Assembly (NCBI GenBank): GCA_021396245.1
Contig: WNYE01000160.1
Location: 1-34,202, forward strand
From: Sporothrix humicola
Taxonomy: Eukaryota > Ascomycota > Sordariomycetes > Ophiostomatales > Ophiostomataceae
Reading direction: 5' to 3'
DNA: 34,202 nucleotides
The notes beneath the pieces are model-generated. The model was not told the origin of the DNA and did no database searches. It worked only from the letters and a program-made list of their open reading frames with translations. The position numbers and the translations under genes were made by a program. Shown in pieces: positions 1 to 9,890 of the stretch (positions are counted from its first letter, which is position 1; the number at the start of each line of letters is the position of its first letter).

Positions 1-94
1 CTTTTTGGAAAAAGCACCGAAGCAAAGCGGGGGTGGGTTTTTCAATTTTTTTTTTTATTTTTTTTGTGTTGTTACCCGTTTGCCCAGCTCACTC

Positions 95-127
95 TTTTTT
101 TTTTTTGCCCCCCCCCCCCCCCCCCCC
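95..127. repeat. Homopolymer tracts T12 and C20
   Basis: A run of 12 T (95-106), one G, then 20 consecutive C (108-127). More T-rich tracts lie at 45-66. These are simple homopolymers with no evident function. Run lengths of this kind are often miscalled in assemblies. Confidence 0.9.
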
Positions 128-2133
128 ACTGAGACAGGAACGACGCCGTGTCTTCTGAGACCAAACAAGAAGAAACAGACCTAGGGGAGGAATAGAGAAG
201 TGACAGGTCACGTCTTGCCAAAGGAGGGCCGCATGGTTGTGTAAGGCTTACACTTCCGCACGGAAGCCAGATGTTGCATGGAAGGCGATGAAGTCAAGGC
301 CGAGCGCCAAAAACGATACCAAAAAGAGATGGGGAGATCACGCGGACAACAAGATGGGACCTATCCGTCGGTCAGTCATTCCTCCAACCGATGCGGATAG
401 TCGCCTATACGGCAGACACGGGGCACCTCTGCACCTCTGCATCTCAATCCCTCGATGTCTCCGTCTTGGCTTCGACGTCAGCCATTTATCCCACACAATG
501 TGGAGAGGGCCCAAAGGAGGCGGGTAGCCAGTCACAAGAGGACATCTAGATGAATACACGACGGCATATGCCGGTAGCCAATGCGTCATCGACGACTTCA
601 GATGGGATCACGCCCCTTCACTTGAACGGGCATAACGTGAAAGAGAATCGTCGACCAGGCAAGATGCCCTTTTTCAAGCCTCCTGCGAGCTCGAATCTCC
701 CACGGTTTGTCATCGTTTGCCCAGCTGAAGGGTGCCCTTGTTTTGCGACGGGAATGAGTACGCCGGTGCAGCGGTACACAATCGCACAATTGCACAGAGA
801 GACACTTTGCGTAACGCCTCGTTCGCCATCGACCCAGCCGCTGGAGGCGTGTGGCTCGCTGTGGGATGTTAGAGATATATTGTGTGCGAAAAGGGGCTGT
901 GATAATGTTTCTGGAGGCGACGGGAAGCTTGAAACATTGACAACTCAGCCGGAAGTAGGAGCACGAAAGAATGCAAAGACAGAGAAAGCATCAGTCGAAG
1001 TCGCAGTCGAGCGAAAGACTGAACGACTGAACAAACGCGGTTCGACCAAGGCAGGGAGAGATGGCATATTGTGCCAATTAATATGAAAAGAAAAGGAAGC
1101 AAGGAAGCCTGCGGCGGCGGCAGTGCTCATTCAATGACTTTGACAGGAATGGAGGGGAGAAGAGACCCGAACATTGAAACAAGGCAGGCTGTCGGGGCTG
1201 TCAACGGTTCTCCCCTGCCTTTTCTTTTTCGGTCCCCTTTTGTTTCTTTTTCGCTCCTATTCTGTTCACTATTTCTCTGCCGCTTTTGCATCGACGCTTT
1301 TTACCAGGACAAACGTCAAGCGGGAAGAATGTGTTCCCTTCCAGGTTTTTGCAACAAGGGAGGATGAGGAAACAAAAAGACGGGATCCCAAGATTGCCTC
1401 CGGCATAGACGGACGGCTCGCGGGTTAATCAACCAAATCTGTGAGTCCCCATCAAAAATCAATTAAAGATCTGCCAATCTGAGGATCTTGCACGGCCTCG
1501 AAATCACTCCAAAAATACACTCTCAAAAGGCACGAGAAGTCACCAAAACGTGGAGGTGCAAGACACACACGAGAAAGTGATGCTGTCGTTGGTCGATATA
1601 TGCCAAAGGTCGAAAGGGACGGTCGATGTGCACAAAAGAAGAGACCCGAATGTCACAGTTGCATCTATCCCTTGCGTCCCTGGGTCGAGATGCGTAAAAA
1701 GACCGCAACGCAGGCACTTTGAATCCCCCCTAAGATGTCTAATCTTGAGATTTCATCTGACCTCCCCTCGCTCTTTCCACATCTCCTCCTTTTGGGCCCC
1801 TGCGTCTGTCACTGCCACCAATTCGCGTGCGACGGTTCACCTCGGCGTGTGGCAGTCGCGGTGGCAGTTGACAAAGTGGCAGGCGTCGCGCCTTCCTTGT
1901 CGCCACGCACGGGCCATACGGCGAGATGGCTTCCAGGTCGCTCTTTCTCATATTTTTCTTTTGCGTTCTTTCTGTCTTTCTCAACAAACCCTTCCAGGCG
2001 CCTTCGTACGCTCCTGCCTGACAAAAAATCTACCACCAAGGAGCTCTGGGAGCCTGGATGTTCATCAGAGTCCCATCAGATGGACCCCCAGGGCCCACTG
2101 CCCACGATTTCGCGAGCAAGGCGGCGGCTGTTC

Positions 2134-2269
2134 ATTGGCTGCCAGGTGTCCAAAGCGCTCGAATCAGTGGTGGTCGGCCACTTACCCCTGGCGCGGCCAG
2201 TGGGGCACAGCCTGCTGGCAGCGGGCATTTTTGGCGGCCCAGAGGGGCCTTTTGGCAAGGCCAGCCAAT
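2134..2269. promoter_or_regulatory. Pair of inverted CCAAT boxes
   Basis: ATTGG at 2134-2138 and CCAAT at 2265-2269 share an extended core (AGCCAAT read 5'-3' on opposite strands). CCAAT in this context is the established target of the fungal HAP/CBC complex. The sites are about 1.1 kb upstream of the start codon at 3379 and 0.3 kb upstream of its pyrimidine-rich tract, a plausible promoter distance. Chance occurrence of single CCAAT boxes is common, so confidence is low. Confidence 0.3.
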
Positions 2270-2584
2270 CATAGTGGAGCTAGAGCCCGTTCTGGTTAAG
2301 GGCGATGTCGAGTGTAATTTCCTTTTTGCAGTGTTTTTCTCGTCCATGGTGGGCTGCTCCTTCCGTCATCTGCATGCCCACTGCTGTATTTCCCCTGGCT
2401 AGCAGTGGTAGTGTGCCCTCTTTCACAGTCGTACCTGTCGCTCCTCACCATTTTGCTGCCATTTTGCTAGGCGCTTGGCTGACCGCTCGCGCCTTCCTGT
2501 GGGCTCTGTGCACTGCCCAGGTGGTGTTTACCTCGCTCCTCCCCTTTCACCAGCCTTTCCATCTTGTACCCGGCCCGGTCGTTC

Positions 2585-2850
2585 CTATTATCTCGTAATT
2601 TCGTTTTCCTCTCTTTTTCTCCCTCTCACCTTTTCCCTTCCTTTTCTCCCCTTCATCCACCCAACGAGAGTTTTCACTCCTTTCAAACTCTCTTCACGTT
2701 CTTTTCCTCCCTTCCCCCCATCGCGCCGCTTGTTTTCGTTTTTACAACAAACGAACAGCATCACATTCATCTTTTGTTTATTTTTGTGTGGTTATTTTCG
2801 TTTGGTTTCAATCTTTCCGCTCCTTTCGAAGTTGAATACCGTCCAGTCAT
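2585..2850 (+). promoter_or_regulatory. Pyrimidine-rich core promoter/leader of the gene at 3379
   Basis: The plus strand is strongly CT-rich, with long runs of C and T and few purines. CT-rich blocks just upstream of transcription starts are typical of filamentous ascomycete promoters. Similar blocks precede the genes at 5662 and 31748 in this window. The exact transcription start cannot be seen. Confidence 0.5.
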
Positions 2851-3019
2851 TCTTTAATTGATTTTACCACACATCACGATCTTTAATACTCTAATCTTGG
2901 GAAAAAGACAACACCGCCGACTTGTTTACTTTCTATCGCCACTTGTTTCCACCCGTTTACGACCCTTCTCGACACTTTCCGACGAAGCCGACTTCTCCGA
3001 ACCGACCTCGTTTTTCTCT

Positions 3020-3302
3020 GTACGTCCGTTCCAAAACTGAAAGATCTTGGAATATCTCGTGGATGTCATTGCTAGACATATGGTGCATGTTGAGTGGTTG
3101 TCGAGATTCGGCCTATGAAGCCGGCCCAGGTCGTGTCAACAGAGGCCTGCTTCACGGTGGTCTACGTGGAGCCCGACCGGGATGGGGCCGAGAAGGCGGC
3201 CTGCTGAGGATCTGAGGATCATAAGACCGACCACATGGCACCACGAGACACCGAAATGGCCCTGCTCTTGAGAGACCCTTTGCTAACGAGTCTGTCATAC
3301 AG
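3020..3302 (+). other. Probable 5'UTR intron
   Basis: A GTACGT donor at 3020-3025 is matched by a branch-point sequence (TGCTAACG, 3281-3288) and a CAG acceptor ending at 3302. The donor is identical to that of the first intron of the kinase gene at 12413-14227. Splicing would give a 283-base intron ending 76 bases before the ATG at 3379. It would also remove the upstream in-frame ATG at 3235, supporting 3379 as the true start. This is inferred from splice signals only. Confidence 0.5.
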
Positions 3303-3378
3303 TTGTCGACAATCTCCCTATAACTTGCACGACTCGCCCAATCGTAACCACCTTTTTTATTTGCTTTCAACCGTCACA

Positions 3379-3963
3379 ATGTCTTCGTTCGCGCACTTCT
3401 TCTCCCGCGGCCAACTGGCTGCCCGGTCCGACGACGACTCCGGCAACGAGCACACGATCACCGCCATGATCATCCTCCTCGCCATTGTTTTCTCCGGTCT
3501 GCTCCTGACCTCGACTCTCGTCATGCTCCGCCGCATCAAGAGACGCCAGCAGATGCTCGCCATGGGCCTTCCCCAGTACAACGACAAGGCCGGTGCCGGC
3601 AACAACAACCCCCACGGCCTCACCATCCAGACCACCCATGCCAACGGCCGCCAGTCCGTCCTCGTTTTCGGCCGCGACGGCCAGCCCATGCTTGCCAACC
3701 CCCAGTCTCCTCCCCACTCGCCTGACAACGTCCCCGAGATCCGCATCACCTTCCCTGATGAGCACGACGAGATGGGCCGCCGCAAGAGCGGCCGTGTTGT
3801 CGTCGTCCGCGTCGGCGAGCACAACGCTGTCGGCATGGAGCCTCTGTCCGAGCAGGAGGAGCAGCTGCCGGCGTACGAGAAGGACAGCAAGAGCCAGTTC
3901 TACTCCATCGACATGGACCAGATTGGCGGCCTGAAGGAGAAGCAGTACCGGGACTACAACTAA
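3379..3963 (+). CDS. Single-pass membrane protein with cytoplasmic LPxY tail, unknown function
   Basis: 194 residues, single exon. The start at 3379 (context CACAATG) is preferred over the in-frame ATG 144 bases upstream, because residues before it look untranslated and probably lie partly in a 5'UTR intron. Seen directly: a short polar N-terminus with an acidic patch (residues 17-24), one hydrophobic segment at about 27-50, and a basic stop-transfer cluster (RRIKRR). A roughly 140-residue hydrophilic tail follows, with a proline/serine stretch (PQSPPHSP) and LPAYEKD near the end. Charge distribution predicts N-terminus outside or lumenal and C-terminus cytosolic. Codon use is strongly GC3-biased, as in the other genes. 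I do not recognise a named family. LPxY is known in fungi as a docking motif for WW domains of Rsp5/Nedd4-type ubiquitin ligases, so an adaptor role is possible but only inference. Confidence 0.85.
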   Translation: MSSFAHFFSRGQLAARSDDDSGNEHTITAMIILLAIVFSGLLLTSTLVMLRRIKRRQQMLAMGLPQYNDKAGAGNNNPHGLTIQTTHANGRQSVLVFGRDGQPMLANPQSPPHSPDNVPEIRITFPDEHDEMGRRKSGRVVVVRVGEHNAVGMEPLSEQEEQLPAYEKDSKSQFYSIDMDQIGGLKEKQYRDYN

Positions 3964-5254
3964 GAGAGTTTTGTCAAAATAATCCGAACTTTTGAAAAGC
4001 CATTTTTTTTGTGAACCTCTGTTTCACTTCTCATTGCTACCTAATTTCTTCATTTCTTACACTCTTTTCTCGTCACACATTTATACCATAATTTACTCTC
4101 TCGTTTTGCCTTTTCCTTCATACTCTCGTTTCACTACATCTTTTATTATTGGGTTAAATTTTCTCTATTTTACGGCGCAGACGTGTTATTTTGGGGGACG
4201 ACAACGACGCGGTATTTTGATACCACAACCGACCAGGCGGGAAAGGGGCATTCGCGGCCAACCGACAACACACAAAACATCAATGGCGAGCCACCTGAAC
4301 ATACGTGGAAACAGCGGAACAATCGACAGACGAGCATCACCATACCCCGACCAACCCTTTGCTCGTCTCAACGATTCTTCTTGATCTCGGGAGCAGCATG
4401 CTGTGGGGAGGATTATGAACTTGAATGCGCCTTGCCTTCCTCAGTTCTGACCGTTTCACTGCCTCTGACTCTCTTCTGTATATTTTCATGTACATACTGT
4501 ATTACTACTACTGAATTTATCGCATTTTATGCACACCATCACTACTACTTTTCTTCTTCTTGTGATAGACCCTGAATGCTGAAGAATTTCGTAGAAACGT
4601 GACCATCGTGACCAGGGCTGTGTACTAGGAATGGATCGCCACCGACGAGCGAATCAGATACGCTGCCTTTGGCATGCATGACGTCTATTTTTGTTTGTTG
4701 ACTCTCTCTCTTCCTTTGGATATTGTTTGTATGTTTCTCCCGCCTGCGTATATATTTCGTTAATTCACAATATGTCATTACTCGGGACGGTGCATTATGC
4801 AATAATAGCCCGCTGCTGGTATATGCTGGATATTGCTGGTCGTTCTTTCCTTGCCGTCCGATCTTGTAGTTGTGTTGTGAGCTTTGTATGGACGCCACAG
4901 GGTGGTTGCTTCTTTGGTGGGGCCGCCACTCCCGGGCAGTTGGTGTCTGCTAATATGAACACGTTGGCGGCGCGCAGCAAATTAAAAAATAACGCGTATT
5001 GGGAAGGAGAGCGAGGGAGCTGTCATGAGGGTCGCTCCTACCAATGGCCGTCGGCCAAAAAAGCTTAAAATTTCATTACGGAGTCAAAGAAGGCGCGAAA
5101 AGAGGAAAATGGAGGAAAGTATGACCGTCGAATTGTGAAAAGCTCCCCTTTGCTCGTAGACCCCCGATTTAGTAGCTGCGACCGGCGCGAAACGACGGCC
5201 GGCAGAGGAAGCGCGAACGTCAACTTTTTTCCATGCTTGCTTAGTCCGTGTTAA
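3964..5254. other. Intergenic region, 3' end of the membrane-protein gene
   Basis: This begins with a T-rich 3' untranslated stretch after the stop at 3961-3963. It becomes AT-rich with many stops in all frames. No coding frame with credible codon bias, RNA gene or mobile element is visible. One TACGGAG word occurs at 5077-5083. The last few hundred bases probably belong to the promoter of the gene at 5662. Confidence 0.5.
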
Positions 5255-5661
5255 TTTTTTGGTGGCTCCAACCCTCATCTCGTCTCCGTTCCCTTCCCTC
5301 TTTCGTCCTCCTCCTTCTCCTTTTCCCTCCTCATCCAACACACCCAATTTTGGTGATCGACAGCACAGCGTCCTTGTGCCCCGTTTCCTTTGTGTTTTTC
5401 CTTCTTCTTCTGTTCCCATTTTGTCCTTCTCTTGTTTTCTTTTGGCCCTCTCCTTCCATCGACAGCATCGCTGGCAAACAGCCTCCTCGAACTTCCCTCG
5501 AAATATGGCCATGCGCCACATGTTGATGCTCTCTTTTGCCTCGCGAGGCGCCTTTTGAACTTTCTCCTTCTTTTTTCCTCAAACCTTTTATCTAATAGAC
5601 CGCGCCTTCCTACGTCGACTAAACCTTTTCCACGATCCCTCCTTCCATCGACCCTTTCAAT
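5255..5661 (+). promoter_or_regulatory. CT-rich leader of GPI13
   Basis: A roughly 400-base pyrimidine-rich stretch directly before the GPI13 start codon is the likely core promoter and 5' leader. It contains a short upstream ORF (5505-5558, 17 codons) with four ATGs close together, which would be met by scanning ribosomes if transcription starts before 5505. The start codon at 5662 has an AATATGG context. Confidence 0.45.
5505..5558 (+). CDS. Candidate uORF upstream of GPI13
   Basis: A 17-codon ORF beginning at the ATG at 5505 and stopping at TGA 5556-5558, 103 bases before the main start. It has three further in-frame ATGs. Whether it lies in the mRNA depends on the unknown transcription start. 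If it does, it could lower translation of the main frame. Confidence 0.25.
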   Translation: MAMRHMLMLSFASRGAF

Positions 5662-8600
5662 ATGGCGCCCCAGAGCTCTCGAAAAAAGGCGCCAACGCCC
5701 TCCTCGGCGTCACCTTCAACAACAAACACCGAATACCAGACTATTGCCAAGCAGTTTGCTGCGGCCAACCGCATCAAGCAGATCGAGGATGCTGCACGAG
5801 CCGGACGGACAAACGCGCATGCGGAGCATAATCGCGCCACGGCTCTCGAGCGGCGGCGAGCTCTTCGCGAGGCTGCCCGCAAATCCGCCTACGAACGCAG
5901 ATGGCTCTGGACCGTGGGCTTCTGGTTTTGGCTACTTGCTGTGCATGCCGTGGGCATCTTCTACTTCACATCCGGCTTCCTGCTCACCCGGCTGGTCCTG
6001 GACGAGCAGTCGAGCTGTGCTGTGAGCCCGCTTGGCGATGCAAACAGCTACGTTTCTGACCCAGCCAAGGGCTGCTGGCACCCCAAGACTTTTGACCGTG
6101 CCGTCATTGTTCTCATTGACGCGCTCCGCTACGATTTTACCGTCCCTGTTGGGAGCGGCAGCATCAACGACACACAGGCCGAGCTCTTCCACAACTCATT
6201 TCCCTTCCTATATGAGACAGCCGTCTCCGACCCGACTCGCGCGTTCCTGCGCCCGTTTATTGCCGATCCGCCAACGACGACTCTACAGCGCCTCAAGGGC
6301 CTCACGACAGGCACTCTGCCTACGTTCATGGACATGGGAAGCAACTTTGCCGGCACTGCCGTCGAGGAGGACAACCTGCTGTCGCAGATGCGCAGCCTCA
6401 ACAAGACCATTGTGCACCTGGGCGACGATACTTGGACGGCACTTTTCCCGGGCTACTTTGCACCGAATGTCAGCCACGCCTATGACAGCTTCAACGTGTG
6501 GGACCTGCACACCGTCGACAACGGCGTGCTCGATCACATCTTCCCGCTCATGGAGCCGCAGGTGCAAAAGGAGCGGCCCTGGGACGTGCTCATTGGCCAC
6601 TGCCTGGGCGTCGACCACGCTGGCCACCGCTACGGCCCCAGCCACCCAGCAATGCGCGAGAAGCTGCAGCAAATGGACGACTTTATCCGGCGCCTCGTGG
6701 CCACGATCGACGACGACACTCTGCTTGTTGTGATGGGAGACCACGGCATGGACAGCAAGGGCGACCACGGCGGCGAGAGCGACGACGAGGTCGAGGCTGC
6801 GCTGTGGATGTACGCACGCAGTCCGCTGTTTGGCCGTACGGACCCGTCCTTTGTTACGCCGCCTGCCACTGCCAAGAAACGTCCCGTTAACCAGATCGAT
6901 CTTGTTCCCACCCTGGCCCTGCTTCTTGGCCTTCCCATTCCTTACAACAACCTCGGCTGGCCCATTGAGGAGGCCTTTGTTGGCCCCCAGGGCGACGACT
7001 GGACCAATCTGGCCACTGTGGGTGAGCTCACGGCTGCCGGTATCGACCGTTACCAGGCATCGTACGCTGAGGCGCAAGGCTTTGAGAATGCCGGTGCGCC
7101 CGTGCGCCCAGCTCCTATTGCCCACTCTGCCAAGAAGCAGGCCATGGCCGACGCTTATGCGGCCCTTGCCGTGTACCAGGCGGACACGCTGCGCACCTGC
7201 AAGGAGCTGTGGGCCAACTTTGACATTGGCAGCATGGTCCTCGGCATTGCCATTATGGCATCGGGTGTTTTGACGCTGCTCCTGTACGCCTCGCGCCGCG
7301 GCGATGCGGGCGACGACGACGACGAGGGCATTGCGCTGATCGAGGACGCAGAGCTCGACCACGCCGAGATGCTGCTTGAGCTGCAAGGCGAGCTCGTCGA
7401 GGGCGAGGACCTGTCCGGCAAGAACAAGGACGAGGACTCGGACCTGTACCAGCAGCAGAACCAGCACGCATGGCTTGTGGTAGGTGGCCTGGTCGGAGCC
7501 GTTCCCGTTATGTCTGCCAGCATAGCCTGGTCGTCTGTCGTGAAGCAGGGCTCCGAGCCGTGGTACGCACTTGCCGGCTATGCAGCTCTGTCCAGCACGC
7601 TCGTTGTGTCAGCGCAGCTGCTCGGTCGTGTCGGACGTCGCCGGCTGTGGCGCCTTCTACCGAACAGCGTTTGGGGCTGGATGGCGTTTGTTTTCACTGT
7701 CGCCCAGTCGGCCGGCTTTGCGTCCAACTCCTTCACCATCTGGGAGGACCATATTCTGCTCTTCTTCCTGGCAACCTTTGGCTTCGTTGCCGCCCTGGCC
7801 TCGCTGCGTCTCGCTAAGCCTGGCGACCGCGCGTTGGGCATCTACCACGCTGTTATGTTCGTGCTGTTGGGCCGCATTGCGTCGCTCTCCAAGCTCTGCC
7901 GCGAGGAGCAGATGCCATACTGCACCTCGACTTACTACGCGTCGGCCAACTCGTCGACGTCGGCCATCTGGCAGCTGGCCATCCCCTTTGCCGTCTTCCT
8001 CATCATGCCCACCATCGTGCGCTCCTTCTTTGAGCCGACGCGGTCCTATGAAGGCCTGGCCCCGACATGGATCGGCTACGTCTTCCGCGGCGGCCTCTTT
8101 ATGGCGGCCGTGTACTGGACGCTCGACGCAGCCGACAACGGCAACTGGTGGGCCGACACGCTACCCGCAGGCACCATCAAGACGGCCTCTGTCTATGTCG
8201 CACAGACCGTGCTGGGCCTGGCGCTTGTTGCCGGCACTGTGGCCTTTGTCTGGGCCGGTCCTTGCGTTTCCTTTTCGGCACGCGCGACTCCAGGCTCGAA
8301 CCGTGCACAGGTGGCCGTGCTGGGCTATGCAAATGCACATGGCGCACGCTACCTGCTGTTGGTTGTCAACATGCTGATTGCAGGCGTGCAGCTGTCGAAA
8401 CCCATGGGCGGCGGTGCTCTAGCTCTGATGCTGTGGCAAGTTCTCTCCCTGCTGGAGCTGCTCGACCTGCTCAAGACGGGCGCTCCCGAGATTCCCGAGG
8501 CCGATGAGTCGTCTTCCAGCGGCGATCGCGGCACGAATGTCAGCACGGGCAACCGCAGCCTTCTCGCTTCCATCGAAGAAGAGGAGGAGGCTGGACCCAC

Positions 8601-9183
8601 GGCAACGATCAACGGCGTGTCCGTCGCGACGGCCACGGATGCTGCGTCTGCCAAGGCTGCAGAGGCCTCTTCGACGGCAACACTCTCGTCGGTCACGGTC
8701 ATTGGCCCCGTCATCCTTGCCATGCTCGCCAACTTCCACTACTTTACGACGGGCCACCAGGCCACTCTTTCCAGCATCCAGTGGGACAGCGCATTTATTC
8801 CGCTCTTTACCGTCCGCTACCCTTGGAGCCCGCTTGTTATTGCAGCCAACACGTTCCCCGGCCACCTCATTGCCGTCGCCGCTGTGCCGCTTCTCGTTCT
8901 GTGGAAGACGGGCCCCCGCCGTCGTGGCGGTCTGTTGTCTCCCACGAGCCGTGCCTTGGCCGGTTTCGCCGCCTACTTTGCCGTCGAGGCTCTGGCCACC
9001 ATGGCGTGGGCCGGCCATCTACGGCGCCATCTAATGCTGTACCGGGTGTTCAACCCACGTTTCATGATGGCCGCGGCCGCGCTGCTGGTCGTGGACATTG
9101 CCGGCATTGTTCTGGCGCTTGTTGGTCTGCGGTCAAACACGCTTGCTGTCAGTGAGGTGTTTGGCTGGGTGGACGACTATTAG
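5662..9183 (+). CDS. GPI13: GPI ethanolamine phosphate transferase 3 (Gpi13/PIG-O type)
   Basis: 1173 residues in one uninterrupted exon. This ER multi-pass enzyme transfers phosphoethanolamine from phosphatidylethanolamine to the third mannose of the GPI precursor. That is the step that later links GPI to proteins; in yeast the enzyme works with Gpi11/PIG-F. Seen directly: a basic, coiled N-terminal cytosolic segment (about 30-80), a first membrane segment (about 81-108) followed by the TSGFLLTRL signature typical of PIG-O, then a lumenal alkaline-phosphatase-fold domain. Likely metal and catalytic residues are Asp153 (VLIDALRYDF), His313, Asp318 and His319 (HCLGVDHAGH), and Asp360/His361 (GDHGMD). 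Sequons in the lumenal domain include NDT, NKT and NVS. From about residue 515 to the C-terminus there are many hydrophobic segments, interrupted by acidic loops at about 550-590 and 940-1010. Length is close to, slightly above, the family norm. Gpi7 and Mcd4 are less likely because of the TSGFLLTR and LIDALRYDF signatures. Confidence 0.97.
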   Translation: MAPQSSRKKAPTPSSASPSTTNTEYQTIAKQFAAANRIKQIEDAARAGRTNAHAEHNRATALERRRALREAARKSAYERRWLWTVGFWFWLLAVHAVGIFYFTSGFLLTRLVLDEQSSCAVSPLGDANSYVSDPAKGCWHPKTFDRAVIVLIDALRYDFTVPVGSGSINDTQAELFHNSFPFLYETAVSDPTRAFLRPFIADPPTTTLQRLKGLTTGTLPTFMDMGSNFAGTAVEEDNLLSQMRSLNKTIVHLGDDTWTALFPGYFAPNVSHAYDSFNVWDLHTVDNGVLDHIFPLMEPQVQKERPWDVLIGHCLGVDHAGHRYGPSHPAMREKLQQMDDFIRRLVATIDDDTLLVVMGDHGMDSKGDHGGESDDEVEAALWMYARSPLFGRTDPSFVTPPATAKKRPVNQIDLVPTLALLLGLPIPYNNLGWPIEEAFVGPQGDDWTNLATVGELTAAGIDRYQASYAEAQGFENAGAPVRPAPIAHSAKKQAMADAYAALAVYQADTLRTCKELWANFDIGSMVLGIAIMASGVLTLLLYASRRGDAGDDDDEGIALIEDAELDHAEMLLELQGELVEGEDLSGKNKDEDSDLYQQQNQHAWLVVGGLVGAVPVMSASIAWSSVVKQGSEPWYALAGYAALSSTLVVSAQLLGRVGRRRLWRLLPNSVWGWMAFVFTVAQSAGFASNSFTIWEDHILLFFLATFGFVAALASLRLAKPGDRALGIYHAVMFVLLGRIASLSKLCREEQMPYCTSTYYASANSSTSAIWQLAIPFAVFLIMPTIVRSFFEPTRSYEGLAPTWIGYVFRGGLFMAAVYWTLDAADNGNWWADTLPAGTIKTASVYVAQTVLGLALVAGTVAFVWAGPCVSFSARATPGSNRAQVAVLGYANAHGARYLLLVVNMLIAGVQLSKPMGGGALALMLWQVLSLLELLDLLKTGAPEIPEADESSSSGDRGTNVSTGNRSLLASIEEEEEAGPTATINGVSVATATDAASAKAAEASSTATLSSVTVIGPVILAMLANFHYFTTGHQATLSSIQWDSAFIPLFTVRYPWSPLVIAANTFPGHLIAVAAVPLLVLWKTGPRRRGGLLSPTSRALAGFAAYFAVEALATMAWAGHLRRHLMLYRVFNPRFMMAAAALLVVDIAGIVLALVGLRSNTLAVSEVFGWVDDY

Positions 9184-9825
9184 ACGGTGAGGATGGAGTA
9201 AGGGTTGCGGTGTGCATGTCAGTAATTCTGGCTCGGCGTTAGATTGAAGGGTTTATCCAACAATATTAAAGGAGAAGCGAAGCATGAGAGTGTCGTCCAA
9301 GATATAGGATGCACTCATAATTTGGAGGAGGCGACAGTCATAGCGAGGCCTCTTCAGGCAATCTTTTTTTGTATAAAATCATTTAATGTGTACAATGTTT
9401 ATTTGTAGAGTCCATAGATTATACCTTTTATTTACAGAATAAATATAAATATAAATAAATAAAATCAAAGTCGATGAGACCAAAAGTGATGTCAAATTGC
9501 ACTGTGTCGAGGCGGAATGGCACTGTACAAACACTGTACAATACTGTCCTAAAAACACGTGCCGGCACTGGCCGACGAAAGCCATCAGGCCTATGCCGAA
9601 ACAAGAAACTACAACCCGCGCACCCACTGCTCTAACAGGGGGACCCACCTTCTTTCCTTGGACCTTGGTGAGCACCTCTCACATTGTACCTTCCACCTCT
9701 CGCTGTTAAAGACTCAGAGTGGGTGCCCTCCTGACTGCCGAGACGCCTCACTTCTTTCCCAATTTCCCAACTACACGACACAAAACGGAAACTCACACAG
9801 AAACAACACAAAAACTTCAACGACA
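9184..9825. other. Intergenic, GPI13 3' end and promoter of the next gene
   Basis: No gene seen. The first 300 bases hold likely 3' processing signals: AT-rich sequence with repeated AATAAA/AAATAT-like words around 9437-9466. The last 200 bases become C/A-rich and probably carry the promoter and leader of the gene at 9891, which lies in the same orientation. Confidence 0.5.
9437..9466 (+). terminator. AT-rich polyadenylation region with AATAAA words
   Basis: Tandem AAATATAAATAAATAAAA-like sequence about 260-280 bases after the GPI13 stop codon. AATAAA-like words are the usual, loosely conserved poly(A) positioning elements in fungi. The actual cleavage site cannot be read from sequence. Confidence 0.4.
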
Positions 9826-9840
9826 ATGCATTGCTGCTAG
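9826..9840 (+). CDS. Minimal uORF before the DUF1640 gene
   Basis: ATG CAT TGC TGC TAG: a four-residue upstream ORF ending 50 bases before the main start at 9891. It is almost certainly within the 5' leader because it is so close to the start. Such a minimal uORF would allow reinitiation and could modestly tune translation. It also shows that an open frame starting before 9891 at a TTG (9831) is not the natural start. Confidence 0.4.
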   Translation: MHCC

Positions 9841-9890
9841 TCGCACGACTCTCCCCTCCCTTCTTTCGAAACACCAATCACGCCGACAAA

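Larger units (their letters stand above)
1..2584. other. Left-edge stretch with no supported gene
   Basis: No reading frame here shows the GC-rich third positions or recognisable domain content of the confident genes in this window. The longest open frames (550-1086, and overlapping frames between 1550 and 2299) have erratic composition, overlap in several frames and resemble no family I know. Visible landmarks are T-runs and a 20-base C-run at the extreme left edge and two CCAAT boxes near 2.1-2.3 kb. It is probably intergenic or long upstream regulatory DNA of the gene at 3379. A gene with very short exons cannot be excluded. Confidence 0.5.

Noticed and set aside
1550..2299. Long plus-strand open frame of 249 codons
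   Set aside because: It opens at a GTG, overlaps another long frame (1735-2274), lacks GC3 bias and has Arg/Ser/Cys-rich mixed composition with no domain.
6283..7467. 394-codon minus-strand open frame
   Set aside because: It lies entirely inside GPI13 and is the antisense shadow of its GC3-biased codons.
9831..9890. N-terminal extension of the DUF1640 protein by 20 codons
   Set aside because: The extended frame would start at TTG. The first in-frame ATG is 9891, in good context, and a separate uORF occupies 9826-9840.
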